Part shown: positions 1 to 6,706 of the stretch, one piece after another
Position numbering within the stretch: position 1 is the stretch's first letter
Layout: every line of letters begins with the position of its first letter
DNA from: DATAYF01 sp036272735
Lineage (GTDB): Bacteria; Chloroflexota; Ktedonobacteria; Ktedonobacterales; Ktedonobacteraceae
DNA length: 8,595 nt
Direction of reading: 5' to 3'
Assembly (NCBI GenBank): GCA_036272735.1
Contig: DATAYF010000214.1
Coordinates: 1-8,595 of the forward strand
Translations under genes and position numbers: made by a program
Notes under the pieces: model-generated
What the model was told of the DNA's origin: nothing
The model's input: only the letters and a program-made list of their open reading frames with translations
Databases searched by the model: none

Positions 1-1433
1 CCACTGGAGGAATATGCCAAGCACTTTGACCCCCTATTTGGCAAGAGCAATCAGCGTGAAGGGTTTCGGCGTTATCTAGAGGGCCTGCTGCTGCCCTCGG
101 AGCGGCACAAGACGCTCACAGGGCTGATCAATACTGAGCCACTGGTGGGAGCGCAACAGCCACGAGCGCAAGCCTTACAATGGTTTCTCTCCGAGTCGGA
201 CTGGGATGAGCGTCAGGTGCAAGCCGAACGGCTTACGTTGTTGCGCGAAGATCCAGCAACCATGCCGACGAAGGCCGGAGTTCTGGTGATTGATGAGACA
301 GGGGACCGCAAGGACGGCCACAAAACGGCCCATGTGAGTCGACAATACCTGGCGAATGTGGGCAAGATTGACAATGGCGTGGTCTCCGTCAGCAGTTTGT
401 GGGCCGACGAGCGCGTCTACTACCCACTTGAGGTCGAACCCTACACGCCGGATCTCTACTTTGCCAAAGGGAAAGAGGATCCTGCCTTTCGCACCAAGCT
501 GAAGATTGCTCTGCAACTGGTGCAACGAGCGGTGCAACAAGAGTTCCCCTTTCGAGCCGTGGTGGCTGACTCTTTCTATGGAGAGGATCGCGGTTTCAGA
601 AGGGGGTTAGGCGACCTTCGGGTCCCGTATGTGCTGGCCCTCAACCCATCACATGCGTGGTGGCATCCCGAAGACGTCGCTGGAACGCTGCAAGACGTCG
701 CGCATGAGGCCGGATGGAAGAGTGTTGAGCACCCGGGGAAGTGGGTGCGGCTCACCAGGACGTTCCGCGATGGTAGTACGCAGGACTGGTGGGCGGTGGA
801 GATTGTGGCAGGGCCATTTGGCCCAGGTCAGAAGGAACGGGCCATCGTGGTGACGACCGACCCACAGAAACTGCCAGACCTCACCACCTCATACCTGGTG
901 ACAAATCTGCCTGTCTGGGCAGAGCGCCCTGAAACGGAATCCCTCTTCCCTGCAGCCAGTCTGGAAGAAGTGATGAGGCTCTATGGGTTACGCATGTGGA
1001 TTGAACAGAGCGGACATCCACGTCAAACATGCCCTGGGTTGGTCGCACTATCAGGTAAGAAGCGACAAAGCGATCCGCCGGCATTGGCAATTGGTCTGCT
1101 GCGCGTTCTCTTTTTGCTGGTACCATCTCAGTCACCTGACCTCCTGCGCGACACAAGCGGTCACTGAGCAGCCTGAGCCATCAACGACTGCACCCACCAG
1201 CGCCTCTGCTGAGACAGCGGAAACGAGGAAAAAAAATCAGCAAGGCACGAGAGATGCGCCCACACGTGTCCTGGCCGGCAGCCCTTCGAGCGGTCCGCGC
1301 ATGGCTCGAGCCCTGGATCATGCTCAGACGATATTGGAGCGGCTGGTCGTCACGGCCCCCGCCTCCTGCCGTGCAACGCCTCCTTCAATGGCTTGAGCGG
1401 GGGCAGTCCCTCGCTCTCTACAGCTCTGTTTGA
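1..1433 (+). pseudogene. IS701-type DDE transposase, 5' end outside the window, two frameshifts
   Basis: This encodes a transposase that would cut and paste its own IS element. The reading frame is open from base 1 (PLEEYAKHFDPLFGKSNQRE...), so the N-terminus lies outside the window and the GTG at 145 is only an internal codon. The DDE triad is visible: D in VIDETGD (visible residue 98), D in VVADSFYGE (190) and E in MWIEQS (335). Just after that E the frame breaks: one extra base near 1012 moves the expected continuation (HVKHALGWSHYQVRSDKAIRRHW) into frame 2. A second shift, at or just after the A8 run at 1229-1236, moves the C-terminus (SWPAALRAVRAWLEPWIML..., ending LALYSSV) into frame 3, stopping at 1433. 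The visible length of about 477 codons fits a nearly full IS701-family protein. Two shifts make an inactive copy likely; sequencing error at the A8 run is an alternative for the second only. No terminal repeats were identified. Confidence 0.85.
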
Positions 1434-1766
1434 CCCTCGTCAACAAAGTACCGCTACAGCGGAGAGCAGAAAGATCGAGCTACCTCGTGGTTCAACCTTT
1501 CCTCGGACCACCCTGCTCAAATTGACCAAATAAGAGTGATGAGATTGCCATCTCTTCTCCACGAAGCGTACAATAGCCTTGTCCTGGTGCTATGTGTGCT
1601 CTTTCTCTTGACGTGCAAAACGTTTGAGCGTTCCCGAAAGGATCAGTGAGATGGGAAAAAGACCGCAGCATATCATGTAGAGCAAGCAGAGCTTGGACCT
1701 GACGCCTGCAAGGAAGCGCATTCTTCGATCTCGCTCGTTGAAAGGCACGCAAAAGAGGGGAATACC
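1434..1766. other. Intergenic leader between transposase remnant and histidine kinase
   Basis: This stretch of 333 bases has no convincing gene. It must contain the right end of the IS701 element, but no inverted repeat can be assigned because the left end is outside the window. A small palindrome, CCGCTACAGCGG, lies near 1451-1462, and AAACGTTT lies at 1618-1625. The only functional signals supported are the promoter at 1545-1574 and the Shine-Dalgarno GAGGGG at 1755-1760. The short reverse-strand ORFs here lack ribosome binding sites and recognisable motifs. Confidence 0.5.
1545..1574 (+). promoter_or_regulatory. Sigma-70-like promoter for the histidine kinase
   Basis: TTGCCA at 1545-1550 and TACAAT at 1569-1574 each match five of six consensus bases and are 18 bases apart. 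A start near 1581 would give a leader of about 185 bases before the kinase ATG. This is a match by eye; no better candidate was seen closer to the gene. Confidence 0.45.
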
Positions 1767-3530
1767 ATGAATCAATCAGAAGCGATCTTGGAGGCTTTAC
1801 CCGATAGCGTCATCGCTTGTGATCGGGAGGGGAAGATCCTCCGGATCAATGCCGCGGCCCGCACGCTCTTTGAAGTGCCCTCGGAAGCTGTGTGTCGAGG
1901 AACCGACTATCAGCAGTTTCTTCAACACTATGAACCGGGTGACGCACGGGACGCACGGGACGCACAGCAACGGCCAACCTTTCCAGGGCAATGTCTCATG
2001 AGCCTCGCCATGGATGAAGAGGCGGCGTCCCGTTCGCCAGAACACACCCTCTTGCTGCAGATGCCTTCTGGGCGCACGGTCTATGTCAACCTCTGGTGCG
2101 TCCCCGTCTGTGATGCACAGCAGCACCTGAGAGAAACCGTCTATGCTTTCCATGACATCACGCACCGCTATCACAAAGCCCTCCATCTCCAACGGGTCCA
2201 CGAGGCGTTGTTGAGCATGAACGAAGCTATTGGACACCTGCCTGCGGGCCTTGATCTCATTTGGCCGGAAGAAACCTTCCTCTTGTCGCCTCCGGCCGTC
2301 TTCGTTGCCCAGCACCTGGTGGATGTGATCCGTCAAGTCTTGAATTGTCGCCGGGTCTCTCTTTTCGCCTTTCAACATCCAACAGGGTATGTGCGTTACG
2401 TCGCGGGAAGTGGCTTGACCGCTGAACAAGAACAGCATGCTCGCAAGGTCGGTGAGAGGAACATCTTGCTCTCAGCACCGCTTGACGAAACGGTGATTGC
2501 CCGCCTCCAGGCCAACCAGGAAGTGATTCTCACGTCTGATCACCTGCACGGTTCACTTGTGTACCGTGCTGGAGAATTAGGCATTGAGAACCTCCTGATA
2601 GTCCCCCTGTTTCTAGAACAGCAGCTGGTTGGGATGCTTAGCACCGCCAAGACCGGGTTTGACAACGCGTACCTGTCAGAAGAGGTGGAGTTGGTCAAAG
2701 TTGTCGCAACACAAGCCGTGCTGCTCATGGAATGTATCCGCTATTTCCAGGCACAAACTGAGGCGCGGGCCAAAGTCCGTGTTCTCCAGGAAGTTCAGCG
2801 CCTCAGCAACGACTTCCTGACGCTAGCCAGTCATGAACTGCGTACGCCTCTGACAGGAATTAAAGGCAATCTGCAATTAGCACAGCGCCGCTTAGAGACG
2901 CTGAAGCGCCAGGTTGCTGAGCAGTCAGAGCACATGGATGAGCAGCTTGCGCAGATGCAACAGCCCTTAGTTGCTGCCTCGCGGAGTGCTCAGCTTCAAC
3001 AGCGCATGATCAATGACATCATCGACGATGCACGTATCCAGTCCAACCAGCTTGCGTTACAGATGAAACGTTGTGACCTGCTCACGCTGCTCAAAGGGGC
3101 CGTGGACACGCAGCAACGGTTGGTACCTGAGCGCACCATCGTGCTGGAAATGAGGACGACAGCGCAAGAGGTCCCAGTCCTCGCCGATGCCGAGCGGATC
3201 ACCCGAGTCATCACCACCTACCTGGCGAATGCCCTTACGTATTCGCCCGCGCAAGAGCCAGTGACGGTACGATTGACGGTCGAGGAGAGGATTGTGCGGG
3301 TCTCGGTCCATAACGAAGGACCAGGTATTCCTAGTGAAGAGCAAAAGCATCTCTGGGACCGTCTCTATCGTGCCAAGGGGAGCGCGGTCCAACACGAGCT
3401 GGATCTGAGCGTCGGATTGGGCTTGTATCTTTGCCGGGTGTTCATTGAACGACACCATGGCCGTGTTGAAGTGCAGAGTGCCCCTGGTCATGGAGCGACC
3501 TTCTGGTTTACCTTGCCGATTGTACGGTAG
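1767..3530 (+). CDS. PAS-GAF sensor histidine kinase (orphan, probably cytoplasmic)
   Basis: This is a two-component sensor kinase that autophosphorylates a histidine and passes the phosphate to a response regulator not present in the window. The ATG is preceded by GAGGGG six bases upstream. The 587 residues comprise a PAS domain (about 5-135, from AILEALPDSVIACDREGKI to YAFHDITHRY), a GAF domain (about 178-325, with LLIVPLFLEQQLVGML), a HisKA helix with the H-box SHELRTPL (phospho-acceptor His356), and a HATPase_c domain (about 470-587). The latter has the N-box ANALTYSP (N488), G1 HNEGPGIP (516-522) and G2 GLGL (550-553), ending GHGATFWFTLP. The canonical G1 aspartate is asparagine here (N516). 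The HisKA hairpin is longer than usual, with a Gln/Glu-rich insert around 380-405. No membrane segment or signal peptide is seen, so PAS and GAF probably sense an intracellular cue such as a small molecule or redox state. The ligand cannot be read from sequence. Confidence 0.93.
   Translation: MNQSEAILEALPDSVIACDREGKILRINAAARTLFEVPSEAVCRGTDYQQFLQHYEPGDARDARDAQQRPTFPGQCLMSLAMDEEAASRSPEHTLLLQMPSGRTVYVNLWCVPVCDAQQHLRETVYAFHDITHRYHKALHLQRVHEALLSMNEAIGHLPAGLDLIWPEETFLLSPPAVFVAQHLVDVIRQVLNCRRVSLFAFQHPTGYVRYVAGSGLTAEQEQHARKVGERNILLSAPLDETVIARLQANQEVILTSDHLHGSLVYRAGELGIENLLIVPLFLEQQLVGMLSTAKTGFDNAYLSEEVELVKVVATQAVLLMECIRYFQAQTEARAKVRVLQEVQRLSNDFLTLASHELRTPLTGIKGNLQLAQRRLETLKRQVAEQSEHMDEQLAQMQQPLVAASRSAQLQQRMINDIIDDARIQSNQLALQMKRCDLLTLLKGAVDTQQRLVPERTIVLEMRTTAQEVPVLADAERITRVITTYLANALTYSPAQEPVTVRLTVEERIVRVSVHNEGPGIPSEEQKHLWDRLYRAKGSAVQHELDLSVGLGLYLCRVFIERHHGRVEVQSAPGHGATFWFTLPIVR
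1941..1965 (+). repeat. 9-bp tandem repeat inside the kinase PAS region
   Basis: The unit GACGCACGG occurs twice in full (1941-1949, 1950-1958) and once in part (GACGCAC, 1959-1965). It encodes DARDARDA in a loop of the PAS domain. The unit is a multiple of three, so slippage would change loop length without breaking the frame. Confidence 0.85.
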
Positions 3531-3612
3531 ATACATGATGGAGAGTGGAGAAGCTCTTGTCTTGCGCTCACCCCAGTTCTCCTAACTCAATACTTCTGCA
3601 CACGGCTGTGAA

Positions 3613-3930
3613 TTATTCAGCATTCCAATAGCCATCATCAATACTTTCTGGCCCTTCCTGATCTTTAGCTCTGAGAGGCGAATACATTTCATGAGACCGC
3701 CTTAAATGTTCAACTGTAAGAGATGCATACTCGTTTGTCATATTCAATGTGGTATGTCCCATCTGTCTCTGAACATCTAAAGGACTCCGCCCCAGACGTA
3801 ACTGTGTTGTTGCCATATATCGCCGACAATTATGCGGGGCCACCCGTTTACCGTCTATACCAGCTTTCCTTTTAATTCGCTTAAAAAGTGCCTCAACACC
3901 CCCATATCCCAACGGCAAGCCATACAACAA
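3613..3930 (-). pseudogene. Tyrosine recombinase (phage integrase family), C-terminal catalytic remnant
   Basis: This is the carboxy-terminal half of the catalytic domain of a site-specific tyrosine recombinase. The 105 codons (from a TTG) carry box II with H33 and R36 (APHNCRRYMATTQL), the GH histidine H59 (QMGHTTLNMT) and the nucleophile Y68 (TNEYASL). The first arginine, the catalytic lysine and the whole N-terminal DNA-binding domain are absent. The frame is open only five codons further upstream (DQFLL) before a TGA at 3946-3948, and no Shine-Dalgarno precedes the TTG. A full integrase has about 280-400 residues, so this is a fragment and should be inactive alone. Its broken end abuts the divergent promoter of the next gene, suggesting a deletion or recombination joint near 3945. 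The family call is secure; the original element is unknown. Confidence 0.85.
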
Positions 3931-3951
3931 AAACTGGTCTCACCTTCCTAC

Positions 3952-3974
3952 TTTTTGCAAAAATCTGTTACAAT
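3952..3974 (+). promoter_or_regulatory. Promoter with palindromic operator-like site for the 4015-4500 gene
   Basis: TGTTACAAT at 3966-3974 is an extended -10 element (TGn plus TACAAT). No good -35 hexamer is found at the expected distance (about 3946-3951). Directly upstream, at 3952-3963, is a perfect 12-base palindrome, TTTTTGCAAAAA, in the spacer position where a repressor dimer would block RNA polymerase. An 8-base inverted pair (CCTTCCTA 3943-3950, TAGGAAGG 3995-4002) flanks the unit, and its right half overlaps the Shine-Dalgarno. The promoter call is moderate and the operator call is inference. Confidence 0.4.
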
Positions 3975-4014
3975 AGAAGCACGAAAAGTGAGGATAGGAA
4001 GGAGTAGAACCAGC

Positions 4015-4500
4015 ATGAAACGAGGCCAGTTACAGACCATGAGTGTTGCCTTTCGACAAATTTGCGAGGGTGAACGGGACTGGACCGCCCTGGGCAACTT
4101 TATGAACTATTGGTACAGCTATGCCAAAGACCAACGCCCTGAACTGATCGCCGATCCTCTGCCAGACTATGATACGCAATCACTCTACCAGCATCGTTGG
4201 GCCGTGTTTTGCGCCGCATCGGTCGAGTGGTTCTGCGATACCTACCATGTGCCCTGTCCTTCGTGGGTCCACGATCCCAGGTACAACACCTTGGCTGATC
4301 CCTGGTTCTTCCGCGACCACGAACCAGCAAAATCACACCTGCTCGAAACAACACCACAGCAATTCACCAAACGCAACATCTTTTGCGGAGATAACTGCTA
4401 CGACAATAAATGGGAACTGGCTGAACACGTACGACGCTATCTCGCGGAAAAACAGTATTCACCACACGCTACTTTGCAAAGAGGCCCTGTAACTTCCTAG
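4015..4500 (+). CDS. Conserved-looking tryptophan-rich protein of unknown function, neighbour of an MNT-like protein
   Basis: I cannot name a function. The ATG at 4015 is chosen because AGGAAGGAG (3996-4004) lies ten bases upstream and a promoter-like element precedes it; the frame is open further upstream but there overlaps the integrase remnant. The 161 residues contain seven tryptophans, a helical N-terminal part (DWTALGNFMNYWYSYA, 22-37), a middle segment CAASVEWFCDTYHVPCPSWV, and the conserved-looking blocks LADPWF (93-98) and TPQQFTKRNIFCGDN (113-127). There is no signal peptide or membrane helix. From memory, small proteins with a PWF...SPxxFRRRNIF pattern are often encoded beside a nucleotidyltransferase-like gene, and one lies immediately downstream here in convergent orientation. 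The last eight residues (LQRGPVTS) are encoded inside the 3' end of that neighbour, so the natural C-terminus may have been replaced. It is probably a real gene with an unknown role. Confidence 0.75.
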   Translation: MKRGQLQTMSVAFRQICEGERDWTALGNFMNYWYSYAKDQRPELIADPLPDYDTQSLYQHRWAVFCAASVEWFCDTYHVPCPSWVHDPRYNTLADPWFFRDHEPAKSHLLETTPQQFTKRNIFCGDNCYDNKWELAEHVRRYLAEKQYSPHATLQRGPVTS

Positions 4501-5014
4501 ACATGTGATAATCCTCTTGAATATCGCGACGAATATACTTATCAAGAAGCTTCTGTGCTTTCTTACGCGTCGTAATGTGAAGCTGCGCACAGAGTACTGC
4601 TATATCTCCCTGATCTTTCTCTCGATCAGCCAGAAGCTTATGTGCTAAGATGAAACCCTTCGGCGGAAGATACACCTCGATCACAGCAAATTTCTTCCAC
4701 AATTTCAATTTCGGAAGGGGGCCAGCTACACTGATAAAATCACCCACGCCAATGCTTAACCAATTATCCTCTAAATGCTCATCGAAAGCTACAAAACCTA
4801 CAGTAGCTTCAAAAACTCGGTAAAGCTCAGAACCTGCATACATTTCTGGACGCATCCAAAACACATCGATATCCCCTGTTAGACCCCTATTCCCTATCTG
4901 AGTAAGCATATACCCCCCGCCAACGAGCAGCAATTGGATCGGCTCTTGCACCACGATCGCCTGGAGCTCTTCCCCAAGCAGGGAAAGATAGCGCTCGATA
5001 TCCTTTGCATCCAT
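4469..5014 (-). CDS. Nucleotidyltransferase-fold (MNT-like, DUF6036/AbiEii-type) protein
   Basis: This 181-residue protein has the minimal nucleotidyltransferase signature: glycine-rich LLLVGGGYMLTQIG (28-41) followed by GLTGDIDVFW with D48 and D50, a probable third acidic residue E113 in FAVIEVYLP, and the conserved block HKLLADREKDQGDI (125-138) typical of DUF6036/AbiEii-like families. Such proteins transfer nucleotides to a protein or RNA partner or act as antitoxins; no substrate can be read here. The start at 5014 is preferred over an upstream in-frame start at 5131 because AGGAGGT (5021-5027) sits six bases before it and the extra 39 residues look non-coding. It overlaps the convergent 4015-4500 gene by 32 bases. 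The upstream exporter gene on the same strand ends 113 bases away, beyond a hairpin, so this gene probably has its own promoter, though none stood out. Its base composition is AT-richer than the exporter, which suggests separate acquisition. Confidence 0.8.
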   Translation of the reverse strand: MDAKDIERYLSLLGEELQAIVVQEPIQLLLVGGGYMLTQIGNRGLTGDIDVFWMRPEMYAGSELYRVFEATVGFVAFDEHLEDNWLSIGVGDFISVAGPLPKLKLWKKFAVIEVYLPPKGFILAHKLLADREKDQGDIAVLCAQLHITTRKKAQKLLDKYIRRDIQEDYHMSRKLQGLFAK

Positions 5015-5100
5015 AGGCACACCTCCTATCTGTCTAATGACAAAGCCACTACAGCGGTCTTCAGAAAGGCTGGCCCATGCGACAAGCGGAACAGGCTGCA

Positions 5101-5140
5101 AGACCACGGGTGAACAGTAATTTTTGTTCATCCCTGGTCT
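5101..5140 (-). terminator. Long bulged hairpin across the exporter stop codon
   Basis: The left arm is AGACCA-C-GGGTGAACA (5101-5116) and the right arm is TGTTCA-T-CCCTGGTCT (5125-5140). They form 15 base pairs with one bulged base in each arm and an 8-base AT-rich loop. The exporter stop codon (5128-5130 on the reverse strand) lies in the stem. No T-run follows on either strand, so this is not a textbook intrinsic terminator. It may act as a 3' mRNA stabiliser or a weak or Rho-assisted terminator separating the exporter from the MNT-like gene. Confidence 0.45.
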
Positions 5141-6387
5141 CGTGGAAAGATGTAGACCTGGCGAACCGAAGAGAAGAAGGCCCAGAGAGATGTGAAGAGC
5201 AGTCCCCCAGCGCCAATGACGAGCGTCGAACGCAGGCCAAACACACTTCCGAGCAGCCCACTCAAGAGTGCCGCCAGGGGCATAATGCCGAAGACGAGAA
5301 AACGTCTGCTGGCGTTGACGCGCCCCAGGAGATGTGCTGGCGTCATGGCCTGGCGCAGCGCGATCTGGTTGATGCTGTAGAGCGGTGTTCCCAAACCGAA
5401 AGCGGCCTGCCCACAGATCAACACAAGCAGAGCCACCGCAAACGGACCTCCCGCTGCTGCCACCAGCACGCCCCCAAGGGCAGTAAGGCTCTCACCAAGC
5501 ACAATCGTTGGTCCTGGTCCCAGATGACGGGCCACGCGGTTGACCAGCAGTGCCCCCAGAAACGAGGCGATTCCACTGCTGCTTACGACCAGTCCGAGTT
5601 GCAGCGTGGTCAGCTTCAGCACGTTCAGTACGAAGAGCACAAAGATGGTCTGCTGGATGGTGCTGAAGAAAGCTCCGAGCGCAGTAAAGATGGTCAGGTC
5701 GCGCAAAACAGGTGTACGTAACAGCGCATGGAATCCCTCCCGGATCTCCTGCCAGAACGAGGCGCGTGCAGACGCTCCGGGTAACATATGGTGTTCGGGC
5801 ACGCGAATCCACCAGAGCGAAAGCACGGACGCGAGGAAGGAGAAGGCATCGACGATGATGGCCATCGGAGCTGTCACCAGCCCGATCAACGCTCCTGCCG
5901 CGCCAGGACCAACAATGGAGACAAAGGTGCTGCTCTGCTGCATCTTGCTGTTGCCCTCAACCAGTGCTTCTCTTGGGACCACCGAGGGGAGGAAAGAGGT
6001 GATCGCGATATCGAAGAGCACTGTCAGCGTGCCCACCAGCAGCCCGATGAGATATAAATACTCGATGCGCAGCAGGTTCAACCAGGCAGCCAGCGGAATC
6101 AGGCCCAGCAGCAGCATCCGCCCCACGTCGGCAGCTATGAGCAGTGGGCGGCGGCGGAGACGATCAACCCACACACCAAATAGCAAGCTCATGAAAAGCG
6201 CTGGAATGGTCAGCATGGCCCTCAGCACCCCCATTTGTCCGCTGCTCGCATGCAGGAGGACCACAGCGGTCAGTGGCAGGGCCAGGTTCGTGATAGCAGA
6301 ACCAAAGTTGGAGATACTCTGTCCAACCCACAGCTTGAGGAAGGCAGTCTCGGACCAGAGCGTTCTGGATGTCTGTGAGAGTGCCAA
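5128..6387 (-). CDS. MFS transporter, EntS/MFS_3-type exporter
   Basis: This is a major facilitator superfamily inner-membrane protein of 419 residues, a normal length for a 12-helix carrier driven by a proton gradient. It opens with a short cytoplasmic segment, then hydrophobic helices begin around W20-L45. Motif A between helices 2 and 3 is clear (G71-V-W-V-D75-R-L-R-R-R80). The order FLKLWVGQSISNFGSAIT, AITSFLPSVVPREALVEGNSKMQQS and LLGRVNASRRFLVFGIMPLAALLSG is typical of the EntS-like group that exports siderophores, macrolides or other amphiphiles. The substrate cannot be assigned. The start is a TTG at 6387 with AGAGGTG about five bases upstream; no in-frame ATG precedes it. No regulator is adjacent and no clear promoter was found in the 320 bases upstream. 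An intact gene is likely. Confidence 0.9.
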   Translation of the reverse strand: MALSQTSRTLWSETAFLKLWVGQSISNFGSAITNLALPLTAVVLLHASSGQMGVLRAMLTIPALFMSLLFGVWVDRLRRRPLLIAADVGRMLLLGLIPLAAWLNLLRIEYLYLIGLLVGTLTVLFDIAITSFLPSVVPREALVEGNSKMQQSSTFVSIVGPGAAGALIGLVTAPMAIIVDAFSFLASVLSLWWIRVPEHHMLPGASARASFWQEIREGFHALLRTPVLRDLTIFTALGAFFSTIQQTIFVLFVLNVLKLTTLQLGLVVSSSGIASFLGALLVNRVARHLGPGPTIVLGESLTALGGVLVAAAGGPFAVALLVLICGQAAFGLGTPLYSINQIALRQAMTPAHLLGRVNASRRFLVFGIMPLAALLSGLLGSVFGLRSTLVIGAGGLLFTSLWAFFSSVRQVYIFPRDQG

Positions 6388-6706
6388 GTTTCACCTCTTT
6401 CTTGCACGAGATGGAAAAGACCGTCTGGTGTCTCCCGCATCGAGCGTTTGTGACATATACGTTCAACCAGAGAAGCAGTTTGGTTTCGTTTCTCTGCTTC
6501 GCGCAGCTTCGCCGCACATCTTCCCGAAACGAGCGGAGGCGACGCAAGTAAGTGGGCACATCGACGATTACACCGGCCCGCGTGTCTGGAAGGTGTTTGC
6601 CTCTGCAGCAACGACGTGAGTGTGCAACGCAACTATCTTGAAAAAAGCTATCGCTACCTGGTGCTGTTCTCCTATGACGATGATCAGATCTTGCCAGGTA
6701 GCTTTC
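6388..6706. other. Intergenic region between exporter start and IS630 orfB stop
   Basis: These 319 bases have no convincing gene. The region carries the exporter leader on the reverse strand (Shine-Dalgarno AGAGGTG just upstream of 6387) and, by position, should contain the orfB-side end of the IS630 element. Two inverted repeats are visible: GAAGCAG (6472-6478) with CTGCTTC (6494-6500), and GCTACCTGG (6653-6661) with CCAGGTAGC (6694-6702). The long reverse-strand ORFs have no start signals or family motifs and are judged non-coding. Confidence 0.5.
6653..6702. repeat. 9-bp perfect inverted repeat next to the IS630 orfB stop
   Basis: GCTACCTGG (6653-6661) and CCAGGTAGC (6694-6702) are perfect inverted copies separated by 32 bases. 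The inner arm begins only four bases beyond the orfB stop codon. The pair may be a subterminal feature of the IS end or a stem in the orfB mRNA tail. There is no T-run, so it is not called a terminator. Confidence 0.5.

Noticed and set aside
3531..3612. Terminator after the histidine kinase
   Set aside because: Only short GAG/CTC-type stems and no T-run; nothing supportable.
3832..4014. Upstream extension of the unknown forward gene
   Set aside because: It reads through the antisense of the integrase remnant and through the promoter; the ribosome binding site supports the ATG at 4015.
5032..5042. CTAATGACAAA also found, inverted, near the IS630 orfA start (7682-7692)
   Set aside because: Only 11 shared bases, no second arm and no transposase nearby; too short to call an IS end remnant.
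5015..5131. N-terminal extension of the MNT-like protein to 5131
   Set aside because: AGGAGGT sits at ideal spacing before the ATG at 5014, and the added 39 residues look non-coding and overlap the hairpin.
5077..5721. Long forward ORF of 214 codons opposite the exporter
   Set aside because: Low-complexity, Gln/Glu/Arg-rich reading of the antisense of a clear MFS gene; no start signal or motif.
5540..6619. Forward ORF of 359 codons opposite the exporter start
   Set aside because: Antisense shadow of the MFS gene, Ser/Pro/Arg-rich, with no recognisable domain.
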